A stretch of DNA of 64,000 bases, from the NCBI GenBank assembly GCA_963829485.1, contig CAWHIK010000007.1, forward strand, positions 620,001 to 684,000, written 5' to 3'. The notes under the pieces were generated by a model. The model saw only the letters and a list, made by a program, of their open reading frames with translations, was not told the DNA's origin and ran no database searches. Each line of letters starts with the position of its first letter. Position 1 is the first letter of the stretch. A program made the translations under genes and the position numbers. Below are positions 8,660 through 17,001 of this stretch, in pieces. This DNA is from JBGPQJ01 sp963829485 (lineage in GTDB: Bacteria > Chloroflexota > Anaerolineae > Anaerolineales > Villigracilaceae).

Positions 8660-8688
8660 TTGCCAAAGGGCACACAAAGTGCTAAAAT
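8660..8688 (+). promoter_or_regulatory. Promoter of the toxin-antitoxin pair
   Basis: TTGCCA at 8660-8665 and TAAAAT at 8683-8688 with a 17-bp spacer. The -10 box ends 6 nt before the ATG at 8695, so the transcript is predicted to be leaderless. Confidence 0.65.
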
Positions 8689-8694
8689 CGGAGA

Positions 8695-8976
8695 ATGAAG
8701 TACTTTTCCTGGAGCGAAGAGAAAAACGAGATTCTGAAGGCGGAAAGACAGGTTTCATTCGAGGATGTCGTCTTTTATATTGAACAAGGCTACTTGCTTG
8801 ACGTATTGGAACATCCCAACCAGGAAAAGTATAAAGGACAAAAGATGTTCGTGGTTCAAATTGAAGATTATGTTTACTTGGTGCCATTTATCGAAGATGA
8901 TCATGAAATCTTTCTAAAAACCATTATTCCAAGTCGAAAGGCGACAAGGAGTTACTTGAAAGGCAGTGAAAAATGA
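8695..8976 (+). CDS. BrnT-like toxin of a type II toxin-antitoxin pair
   Basis: 93 residues. The start MKYFSWSEEKNEILKAER followed by VSFEDVV and a closing strand-rich half (MFVVQIEDYVYLVPFIED, TIIPSRKATRSYLKG) follows the layout of BrnT/DUF4258-type RelE-fold toxins, which act as ribonucleases. The stop overlaps the next gene's start by 4 nt (ATGA). The next gene is a ribbon-helix-helix antitoxin, the normal toxin-first order of brnTA. Ribonuclease activity is inferred from the family. AT content is higher than in the surrounding pyr genes, consistent with an accessory cassette inserted in the pyrimidine region. Confidence 0.72.
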   Translation: MKYFSWSEEKNEILKAERQVSFEDVVFYIEQGYLLDVLEHPNQEKYKGQKMFVVQIEDYVYLVPFIEDDHEIFLKTIIPSRKATRSYLKGSEK

Positions 8977-9248
8977 GCAAACTGAAACTCCAACAGGATG
9001 AACTTGAACTTCTGGCTTCCTACGAAGCGAATGAGTGGGCGTCTGCCAAAAAACTAAAAGAGCAAAAAGAACAATATCGCACCTACGCCCGCGCCACCTT
9101 TCGAAAAGACAAGCGTGTCAACATCCGCATTTCAGAGAAGGACCTCCTTGATCTGCAAAAGCAAGCCATCCGGCAGGGTATTCCCTATCAAACTCTGATT
9201 TCCAGCGTACTACACAAGTATCTTAACGGCGGGTTGTCTGAGAAATAG
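8973..9248 (+). CDS. BrnA/CopG-like ribbon-helix-helix antitoxin
   Basis: 91 residues. The C-terminal half VNIRISEKDLLDLQKQAI, then RQGIPYQTLISSVLHKYLNG, is a classic ribbon-helix-helix DNA-binding unit: a short beta strand with alternating residues, then two helices. The charged N-terminal half (residues 1-45) would wrap the toxin. It overlaps the toxin gene by 4 nt and probably represses the promoter at 8660-8688, as BrnA and CopG-type antitoxins do. An intrinsic terminator follows at 9268. Antitoxin role is inferred from order and fold. Confidence 0.75.
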   Translation: MSKLKLQQDELELLASYEANEWASAKKLKEQKEQYRTYARATFRKDKRVNIRISEKDLLDLQKQAIRQGIPYQTLISSVLHKYLNGGLSEK

Positions 9249-9267
9249 CACGCAGCTTTACCGCTTC

Positions 9268-9301
9268 AAACAGTCTGCTCTCAGCATAGGGCAGACTGTT
9301 T
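9268..9301 (+). terminator. Intrinsic terminator of the toxin-antitoxin operon
   Basis: 11-bp perfect stem AAACAGTCTGC / GCAGACTGTTT with a 12-nt loop, followed by a T-run on the plus strand. It lies between the antitoxin stop and the convergent pyrC stop at 9305. Confidence 0.88.
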
Positions 9302-9304
9302 TTC

Positions 9305-10417
9305 TTAATTCCTGATGTTCTTCCCATAACCTTGATGGGCTAATACTTTTCCATCTTCATAAGCTGTTTGTCCGCGAAGTACAACCTTATGCACACGCCC
9401 TTTCACCTTCCAGCCTTCGAACGGTGTCCAGCCGCAGCGGGAGTGGAGATCGGCGGCTTTGATCTCATATTCCGCATTCTCGTCCACCTCGACCCAGGTC
9501 TCGGGCTGCTCGGGGAGCTTGAAGATTCTGCGCGGATTCACAACTGATTTCTGGATGATGTCATCGAGGGTCAGGCGGCCTTCGGAGGCGGCGGTGAGCA
9601 GCAGCGGCAGCATCGTCTCCACGCCGGGAAAGCCGGGCGGAGGATTCTCGCCATCCTTTTCTTCCACAGTATGAGGCGCATGGTCGGTGGCAAAACAGTC
9701 GATGACATCGAGATTTTCCCAGAGAGCATCGACATCTTTTTGAGTCGCGAGACGCGGGCGGACTTCGGAGCGCCCCTGACCTCCTCCCAGCCCTCCCCCA
9801 AATCCACTGGATTTGGGGGAGGTGTCCCGAAGGGACGGAGGGGGTAGGGGCTCGGGCACAGTCAAAAACAAATGATGCGGGCAGACCTCGCAGGTGACCT
9901 TGATACCGTGCGCCTTGGCTTCCTTGATCAGTAATACTTCCTCGCGCAGGGAAATGTGCGCGATGTGGATGGGCTTGTCGAACATCTGCGCCATCCACAA
10001 TGCGGCGGCCATGCTGCGACTCTCGGAATGAGTCACGATGGGCGTCTCACCCGGCCACTGGCGGAAGTGCTCCAGCCACAGAGTCATGTCGTCGAGACGC
10101 AGCTGCCCAAAGGTGGAGTCGAGATACATCTTCAGCGCGGCGGCTTTCGGAGCGAGGCGGGCGGCCTCAGTGGCGTTATCCGGACCGGCGCCGATGTATT
10201 GTCCGTAGTCGCAGCGGGCTTTCGATTTGGCGGCATCCAGCGCGAGGGCGAGAGTCTTCGCGTCGAAGATTGGCGGCTTGGTGTTGGGCATGGCCAGGAT
10301 CATGGTCACGCCGCCGGCCAGGGCGGATGCGGTGGCGGTGTCCCAGTCCTCTTTGTGAGTTTGGCCGGGTTCGCGAACATGGACATGAGGGTCGATCAAT
10401 CCGGGAAGTTTTAGCAT
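9305..10417 (-). CDS. pyrC: Dihydroorotase
   Basis: 370 residues from the ATG at 10417; an upstream extension of the frame runs through an intergenic hairpin and was not used. It closes carbamoyl-aspartate to dihydroorotate with a binuclear metal centre. Metal motif HVHVREPGQ (11-19) is at the N-terminus, followed by HSES and HIAHIS, EVCPHH (177-182), and the catalytic stretch CFATDHAPHT. This is the type I amidohydrolase pattern. Residues about 189-216 are an extra Pro/Gly-rich segment coded by a palindromic repeat (9772-9853), inserted just after the CPHHLFLT strand in a surface loop. It is downstream of uraA on the same strand and probably shares its transcript. Confidence 0.94.
   Translation of the reverse strand: MLKLPGLIDPHVHVREPGQTHKEDWDTATASALAGGVTMILAMPNTKPPIFDAKTLALALDAAKSKARCDYGQYIGAGPDNATEAARLAPKAAALKMYLDSTFGQLRLDDMTLWLEHFRQWPGETPIVTHSESRSMAAALWMAQMFDKPIHIAHISLREEVLLIKEAKAHGIKVTCEVCPHHLFLTVPEPLPPPSLRDTSPKSSGFGGGLGGGQGRSEVRPRLATQKDVDALWENLDVIDCFATDHAPHTVEEKDGENPPPGFPGVETMLPLLLTAASEGRLTLDDIIQKSVVNPRRIFKLPEQPETWVEVDENAEYEIKAADLHSRCGWTPFEGWKVKGRVHKVVLRGQTAYEDGKVLAHQGYGKNIRN
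9772..9853. repeat. Palindromic repeat element inserted in frame in pyrC
   Basis: About 82 bp with nested inverted repeats. The core is a perfect 14-bp stem CCTCCCCCAAATCC / GGATTTGGGGGAGG (9792-9805 and 9809-9822) with a 3-nt loop. A small GTCCC/GGGAC hairpin lies beside it (9824-9836), and the outer ends (GCCCCTGACC with GGGTAGGGGC) also pair. It keeps the pyrC frame open and adds about 28 residues. Confidence 0.78.
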
Positions 10418-10446
10418 GGCAATTTTTTGGAAGTTGGGCGTGATAA

Positions 10447-10479
10447 GGGGATTGGGACTACTCCTGATTCCCAATCCCC
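10447..10479. repeat. Hairpin between uraA and pyrC
   Basis: Perfect 11-bp inverted repeat GGGGATTGGGA / TCCCAATCCCC with an 11-nt loop, about 30 nt before the pyrC start. No U-run follows on either strand, so it is more likely an intergenic palindrome or mRNA-processing hairpin than a terminator. Confidence 0.65.
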
Positions 10480-10509
10480 ATCATACTACCTTGTTGGTTG
10501 TTTCAACGG

Positions 10510-11880
10510 TTATTCGCCCCGCACCTCGGGGGTCTTGAACAACACGAAGATCAGGTTGAGCAGAATGCCAACGATGGCGGCAAAAACGATAGCCGGGATG
10601 CCGTTGGGGAAGAGGTAGGGAACCGTGAACGGGAACAGGCCATTGGGCAAAGCCAGGTTACCGCCGATGCCGAGAATCAGGATGACAGCGCCGATGGCTA
10701 AATTCTTGGGATCGAACAGATTAGCCTTTTCCGATTGAATGAGCGCAACGCCTTGCATACCGATCACACCGAACAAATAGATGCTCAGCCCGCCGATCAC
10801 CGCTCCGGGCATGGTGTTGACCAGCGACACCAGTTTACCGGAAAAGCTGAGGATGATCGCCATGACGGCAGCAGCCATCAGCACAGAGACCGAATAGTTG
10901 CGGGTGATGGCCATCAGCGAGTTGTTCTCGCCGTAGTTCGTCCCTGCGCAGCCACCGAGCATGCCCACCACCATATCGTCGCTGCCATCCGCCACCAGGT
11001 TGAGACCGATGAGTTTCTTGATTTCGAAGGGTGGGCGGCCCATGTCAACGGCGAGCCTGTCGATGTAGAGGCTCATCTGATACAGGTGGGCTGTGGATTC
11101 CGGTACAGTGGCAATAAAGATAAGCGCTATGCTGAGCGCCATTCCCCAGGCCGCCGGGTCGGTGAATGCCGGGAAGGTGAACTTCGGCACCGCGATCCAT
11201 GCAGCACCGGTCACGCTTCCAAATTGAACCAAACCCAACGGAATGGAGACGATATAGCCGAAGATCGCTCCAAGCAAGATCGGCAGCATGCCGATGAGAC
11301 CCTTCCCCTGCAGGTAGACAGAGAACAGGATGGTTGCCACCAGCGTAATGAAAGCCACCAGCCAATTGCTGCTCGCATTGGACAGGGCCGCGCCGGCCAG
11401 GGCGATACCGATAACCATGGCCATCGATCCGGTGACAATGGGAGGCAGGATCTTATCCAGAGAGGCCTTGCCGACGCGCATGATCAACAAACCGACCAGG
11501 ATTTCAAATACTGCCGTCAGGATGATGCCAACCTGTACGATCCGGACGCCTTCGGGACAGTAGACCTGGGCCGGGTCGTTGTAACAGGCCGGGGCAAACT
11601 GGCTCATCACGGTGATGATCACGGCAATGTACGAGAAGGACGATCCGTAGTACATCGGGATCTTGCGCTTGGAAACCAGCAGGGCGACGATCGTGCCCAG
11701 GCCGGATGCCAGCAGGGTGATCCCCACGTCGAACTTGGTCAGCACGGCGACAAGCACCGTGGCGGGGAACATGGTCAGGAACTGCTGGAAGCCGAGCGAA
11801 AGCATGGCTCCAACAGGCGGGGTATCGCTGGGCAGGTAGCCCAGTATTTTCCCCTTGGTGGTGTTGGTTTCTGCGGTCAT
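10510..11880 (-). CDS. uraA: Uracil/xanthine permease, NCS2 family
   Basis: 456 residues with about 12-14 hydrophobic segments; imports a nucleobase with protons across the inner membrane. Family signs are the N-terminal FQQFLTMFPATVLVAVLTKF, PMYYGSSFSYIA, and the conserved late segments PGAVIGGLSIYLFGVIGMQG and LGIGGN. Genomic position next to pyrC and pyrB points to uracil as substrate, though xanthine cannot be ruled out from sequence. GAGGAGA lies 7 nt before the ATG. The leader contains a promoter and an intrinsic terminator (11917-11947), so uptake is likely controlled by attenuation. Confidence 0.92.
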   Translation of the reverse strand: MTAETNTTKGKILGYLPSDTPPVGAMLSLGFQQFLTMFPATVLVAVLTKFDVGITLLASGLGTIVALLVSKRKIPMYYGSSFSYIAVIITVMSQFAPACYNDPAQVYCPEGVRIVQVGIILTAVFEILVGLLIMRVGKASLDKILPPIVTGSMAMVIGIALAGAALSNASSNWLVAFITLVATILFSVYLQGKGLIGMLPILLGAIFGYIVSIPLGLVQFGSVTGAAWIAVPKFTFPAFTDPAAWGMALSIALIFIATVPESTAHLYQMSLYIDRLAVDMGRPPFEIKKLIGLNLVADGSDDMVVGMLGGCAGTNYGENNSLMAITRNYSVSVLMAAAVMAIILSFSGKLVSLVNTMPGAVIGGLSIYLFGVIGMQGVALIQSEKANLFDPKNLAIGAVILILGIGGNLALPNGLFPFTVPYLFPNGIPAIVFAAIVGILLNLIFVLFKTPEVRGE

Positions 11881-11916
11881 TACATTCTCCTCTCTTTGGG
11901 TGGATTGGGTATTGGC

Positions 11917-11947
11917 AAAAAAAGAGAGCCGCTAAAAGCGACTCTCT
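11917..11947 (-). terminator. Intrinsic terminator (candidate attenuator) in the uraA leader
   Basis: On the minus strand: AGAGAGTCGCT, loop TTT, AGCGGCTCTCT (11 bp with one G-U pair), then seven T. It lies about 37 nt before the uraA ATG and after the promoter at 12032-12059, with no gene between. A terminator in this place would block uraA unless relieved. Confidence 0.85.
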
Positions 11948-12059
11948 AATTTCTGAAAAATGGAACACCTGCCCCAATGTCGTGTGATCGTAATTTCAGG
12001 CGAGGTGGTCTTTGTTTACACATTTCGCCTAATTTTATGCATCCGCGTCTTTTTGTCAA
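11948..12059 (-). promoter_or_regulatory. uraA promoter and structured leader
   Basis: TTGACA (12054-12059) and TAAAAT (12032-12037) with a 16-bp spacer. The leader (about 12025 to 11948) can form either AGGCGA with TCGCCT, or CACCTcGCC with GGCaGGTG. These share bases and exclude each other. No PyrR site or known riboswitch was recognised. Confidence 0.7.
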
Positions 12060-12134
12060 GAGGGTCAGGCGGGTGTCGGAATATTTTAAGGTACAATCAT
12101 TTGGCACGTATTTTCGAAATTTAAGGACCAATCC

Positions 12135-13061
12135 TTGTTTGAAATCCTTTTCCTGGGCACCTCCGCCTCAGCGCCTTCAGCCAAGCGCGGACTCTCCGCC
12201 CAGATCGTCAAGCACGACGAGTACCGCTTCCTGATCGACTGCGGCGAGGGGACGCAGCGCCAGATCCTGCAGTCAGGCGCCGGCTTCAAGCACCTCAACC
12301 GCATCCTGCTCACGCACGGGCACCTCGACCACATCCTCGGGCTGGCGGGACTGCTCTCCACTTTCATGCGCTGGGAGGCGATCGACCAGCTCGAAATCTG
12401 GGGCGGACGAGGTACGTTGGATCGCGTCCGCACGCTGCTGTACGATGTAGTGCTGCGCGGCGCCAAGCCGCCCATGCCGCTGAACCTTCGCGAGATCAAG
12501 CCCGGCGTGTTCTTTGAAGGCGACGATTTCACGCTGTCGGCTTTTCCGGTCACCCACCGCGGACCGGACTGTTTCGGCTTTCTTTTCGAGAGCAAATCGC
12601 GCCGGCCATTCCTCGATGCGAAGGCGACCGAACTGGGCGTTCCGTTCGGGCCCGAACGCCGCGACCTCGTGGATGGAAAATCCATCACGCTGCCGGATGG
12701 CCGCGTCGTCACGCCGGACGAGGTGCTGGGTCCGCTGCAAAAGGGGATCAAGTTTGTCGTGGTGGGGGATACCGGCAAAACGGAGGACCTGCTCGAGGTC
12801 TGCCGCGACGCCGACGCGCTGGTCATCGAGTCCACCTATCTGGATGCCGAAGCGGACATGGCGCGGGAGTTCTCGCACAACACGGCCAAACGGGCTGCCG
12901 AGCTGGCGCGCGATGCTGGCGTGAAGAAGTTGATCCTGACCCACCTCTCCCGCCGTTACCGCGAGAAGGACGTCCTGGCTGAAGCGCAGGCGATCTTCCC
13001 CAACACGGTGGTGGCGCGCGATTTCGATAATTTCCAGATCAAACGGGAAGCGAATCCCTAA
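12135..13061 (+). CDS. rnz: Ribonuclease Z (tRNA 3' endonuclease)
   Basis: 308 residues; trims the 3' trailer of tRNA precursors, needed here since the tRNA in this window lacks an encoded CCA. Metallo-beta-lactamase fold with LFLGTSASAPSAKRG at the N-terminus, metal motif LTHGHLDHILGL (about 54-65), VVVGDTGKTE, and the late HLSRRY motif. The start is TTG at 12135 with AAGGA about 8 nt upstream. The last 16 codons and the 3' flank are duplicated at 13745-13827, on the far side of a two-gene cassette. The gene itself is intact. Confidence 0.95.
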   Translation: MFEILFLGTSASAPSAKRGLSAQIVKHDEYRFLIDCGEGTQRQILQSGAGFKHLNRILLTHGHLDHILGLAGLLSTFMRWEAIDQLEIWGGRGTLDRVRTLLYDVVLRGAKPPMPLNLREIKPGVFFEGDDFTLSAFPVTHRGPDCFGFLFESKSRRPFLDAKATELGVPFGPERRDLVDGKSITLPDGRVVTPDEVLGPLQKGIKFVVVGDTGKTEDLLEVCRDADALVIESTYLDAEADMAREFSHNTAKRAAELARDAGVKKLILTHLSRRYREKDVLAEAQAIFPNTVVARDFDNFQIKREANP

Positions 13062-13096
13062 AAATTGTAGATCGCGTTTCAAACGTGACCTACGTT
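13014..13096 (+). repeat. 83-bp direct repeat, copy 1 (rnz 3' end)
   Basis: Covers the last 16 codons of rnz and its flank, including the palindrome GTAGATCGCGTTT/C/AAACGTGACCTAC. It matches 13745-13827 at 77 of 83 positions. Four of the six differences are in codons and three of those are silent. Confidence 0.88.
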
Positions 13097-13118
13097 GAAA
13101 CACGGGTATACTTAATCC

Positions 13119-13316
13119 ATGCAACGAACACGCGAAATCCAAAAGGTTGTTACCAGGGGAAAACTATCCGACAGGAAGATGGACGCAGCTTACTGGCGAA
13201 AGCAGCCCCGCCAGATGCGTCTGACCGCCTTGGAGGATATTCGCCGGGAGTACCATCGCTGGAGGTACGGTGCTGAACCAGGATTTCAAAGAGTTTATTC
13301 AGTCACTAAACGATAA
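13119..13316 (+). CDS. Small basic protein, 65 aa, partner of the nucleotidyltransferase
   Basis: Not recognised by family. A short, strongly basic, helical protein starting MQRTREIQKVV. Its 3' end overlaps the next gene by 47 nt, and the next gene's Shine-Dalgarno (GGAGG, 13261-13265) lies inside it, so the two are expressed together. Small basic partners ahead of nucleotidyltransferase genes are common in toxin-antitoxin-like pairs, which makes that role likely. A TATACT -10 box lies near 13104-13109. Confidence 0.6.
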   Translation: MQRTREIQKVVTRGKLSDRKMDAAYWRKQPRQMRLTALEDIRREYHRWRYGAEPGFQRVYSVTKR

Positions 13317-13707
13317 CGCCGTTCGGTACCTCCTGGTGGGCGGATATGCAGTCGCACTGCATGGTTATCCTCGCTATACCAAGGACTTGGATGTCTGGGT
13401 GGACAGCACGACCGAAAACGCCGCGCGAATAATCAAGGCTCTTCAGCAATTTGGATTTGGCTCTCTGGATTTGAAGGAATCGGATTTCACCACGCCCGAC
13501 CAGGTGGTTCAACTGGGCTGCCCTCCCAATCGTATTGATATGCTGACCAGCCTTTCAGGGGTGGAATTTTCCGAATGTTATGCTTCACGCGTTGTGGAGG
13601 AAATCGACGGGGTTCCTGTCAGCTTCATCGATCTGGAAAATCTCAAGAAGAACAAAAAGGCAACCGGCAGGCATCAAGACCTGGCGGATGTTGAGAACTT
13701 GGAATAG
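13270..13707 (+). CDS. AbiEii/DUF6036-type nucleotidyltransferase
   Basis: 145 residues from GTG at 13270, with GGAGG 5 nt upstream. The N-terminal third has the nucleotidyltransferase signature YLLVGGYAVALHGYPRYTKD followed by LDVWVD: a GG turn and the paired acidic residues (D-L-D) that bind metal. The middle part NRIDMLTSLSGVEFSECYA and C-terminal SFIDLENLKKNKKATGRHQD LADVENL are typical of small DUF6036-like proteins. Such proteins work as toxins or as housekeeping nucleotidyltransferases in toxin-antitoxin pairs. The cassette is bracketed by the duplicated rnz ends, pointing to horizontal gain. Confidence 0.75.
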   Translation: MLNQDFKEFIQSLNDNAVRYLLVGGYAVALHGYPRYTKDLDVWVDSTTENAARIIKALQQFGFGSLDLKESDFTTPDQVVQLGCPPNRIDMLTSLSGVEFSECYASRVVEEIDGVPVSFIDLENLKKNKKATGRHQDLADVENLE

Positions 13708-13744
13708 GCTGCAGCAGGAAGGCTTTAAGTCTTGTTTTTCGCCA

Positions 13745-13827
13745 GCGCGCGATTTCGACAACTTCCAGATCAAGCGGGAAGTGAATCCCTAAAAATTGTA
13801 GGTCACGTTTCAAACGTGACCTACGTT
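13745..13827 (+). repeat. 83-bp direct repeat, copy 2 (orphan rnz 3' end)
   Basis: Carries an orphan copy of the rnz C-terminus (ARDFDNFQIKREVNP and stop) plus the 27-nt palindrome GTAGGTCACGTTT/C/AAACGTGACCTAC, which is perfect here. It lies 37 nt after the nucleotidyltransferase gene. The silent changes against copy 1 suggest it comes from an rnz allele that once evolved as a gene. Confidence 0.88.
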
Positions 13828-13905
13828 AAATCTTGCCGGTCAAAAGCTGGGCGGGGTCACAGACCCATGCTCAGCGAAGATTTTTGAATTAGAGAAATAT
13901 CGGCC

Positions 13906-14614
13906 ATGAAAATTTGGATTATTAGAGACCCAGTTGATTTTCAATTTGCCCGGGCTAATATTCAGGGGACTTGGTCTCCAATGAAAAATGGATTAAAAAT
14001 CATGTCCAGAATGTACCCAGCCATTGCACAAGAGGATAAAGCCTCTTGTCATCGAATGGGAATCGGGTTCAGATGTGATTGGTGATTTTCTGTGGCCCGA
14101 ATTTGCTAGTATCGCGGTTTCGGAAAGGTCTTTCAAGGCTCTGGAATCTCAGTTTCAGGGCTTTGAGCGTGGACCTGTCGAAATGATACAAGACCCTAAA
14201 CTAATTCGTCCCAAGCGGATAACAAAACGTACAACGCCACGAATATGGTTGCCTTATGAAGGTATACCTCTGCATGAACTTTGGGTTACATCGTGGGTTC
14301 ATGTTGATATGCACAAATCTAGCGTGGAATATGAAAAAAAATGCGGCACCTGCGCTCAAGAGTTCTACAAAATAATAGGTATTGAACACTCAGAACGATC
14401 ATGGAACTCATACCTGGGGGTAATGTATGAAACTAGGATCCCGCGTGAACCTGGACAAGGTGTATTCATTGATAATGCAAGTTTAAAAGGTGCTGATATT
14501 TTTCGTGTCCATGAATTTCCTGCTTGGACTCTTTGCACAGATCGAGTAAGGGAATTTGTCGAAAAGGAAAACTTTACTAATGTTACTTTCTTCGAAATGG
14601 GGGAAACAACATGA
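13906..14614 (+). CDS. Hypothetical protein, about 235 aa, one frameshift
   Basis: Not firmly recognised. The protein begins MKIWIIRDPVDFQFARANIQ at 13906 and changes frame near 14020-14025, continuing as KPLVIEWESGSDVIGDFLWP to a stop at 14614. The second part alone has no good start. A CGTC motif (KKCGTCAQEF) and a conserved-looking stretch VIEWESGSDVIGDF are seen, with no signal peptide or membrane segment. GC is lower than in neighbouring genes, and it follows the duplicated rnz end, so it is probably accessory DNA. Proteins with this architecture occur in toxin-immunity neighbourhoods, but I cannot support that here. Confidence 0.6.
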
Positions 14615-14694
14615 TCAAATTACTGGATAGTAATCTTCACCCTGCTTAGTCTTGGCCATAAGGTTATAAAGCATAGGCCGGCTCGGCGAGATGT

Positions 14695-14726
14695 AAAAAG
14701 CGACTGGTATGAACCGGTCGCTTTTT
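14695..14726. terminator. Bidirectional intrinsic terminator
   Basis: Arms AAAAAGCGACTGGT (14695-14708) and ACCGGTCGCTTTTT (14713-14726) pair at 13 of 14 positions around an ATGA loop, with T-runs on both strands. It ends the plus-strand unknown gene and the convergent mutase gene (stop at 14748). Confidence 0.88.
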
Positions 14727-14747
14727 GTTTGTGTCATGCGATTTAAC

Positions 14748-16428
<1,681 letters not shown>

Positions 16429-16542
16429 GCGGCCTCCTTTTGGCGATGGAGGCATTATAGCATCTTAGGTTTTCCAAAGCCAAACGGCGGCTCAGGAATT
16501 GACACTTTCCCCCCTGATGAAATCATTCCAACGGACGTTCAT

Positions 16543-17001
16543 CTACGGATAGAACACCACGGTATGACCAAGCATTTTCTCCCCGTCGTAATCAAACTTG
16601 GCTGAGAAAACCCCCTCGCGTTCCAGCCAGGGGAAGAAGATGTGGTCGCTGTCCCAGAGCGAAAGAGAGGTCAGTTCCTCGTCGCGGACCCACTTCAGAT
16701 TGCCCTCGGGTGAGTCGATGAGGCTGCCCTGGAATTCCGTCGCGGTGAACACCCACACGTACCAGTCGTCGCCCTTGAAATTGGTGAAGATCAGCAGGCC
16801 ATGATACTTCGGAGCATGGATTTCCAGCCCCGATTCTTCACGCACCTCGCGGATGATGCACTCCTCCGGCGATTCGCCCGGCTCGAGCTTGCCGCCGAGA
16901 CCGTTCCACTTGCCCTGGTGGATGTCGTCCGCCTTTTTGACGCGGTGCACCATCAAGGTGTGCCCCTCGTGTTTGACGTAGCACAATGTAGCAAGCTTCA
17001 T
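16543..17001 (-). CDS. Nudix (MutT-type) hydrolase
   Basis: 152 residues from the ATG at 17001, which overlaps the upstream esterase stop by 4 nt (ATGA). The Nudix box is complete: GGKLEPGESPEECIIREVRE then ESGLEI, with the metal-binding REVREE. Other features, WNGLGGK before the box and GDDWYVWVF after it, fit 8-oxo-dGTP-type (MTH1/MutT) hydrolases, but substrate is not certain from sequence. Coupled translation with the esterase suggests one transcript. Confidence 0.9.
   Translation of the reverse strand: MKLATLCYVKHEGHTLMVHRVKKADDIHQGKWNGLGGKLEPGESPEECIIREVREESGLEIHAPKYHGLLIFTNFKGDDWYVWVFTATEFQGSLIDSPEGNLKWVRDEELTSLSLWDSDHIFFPWLEREGVFSAKFDYDGEKMLGHTVVFYP

Noticed and set aside
10735..11949. 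Long plus-strand open frame antisense to uraA
   Set aside because: Its product is rich in His, Asp and Arg as expected from the complement of a membrane-protein gene; no start signal or family was seen.
13014..13827. Integrative element with its own integrase
   Set aside because: Only two small genes lie between the repeats; no recombinase is present.
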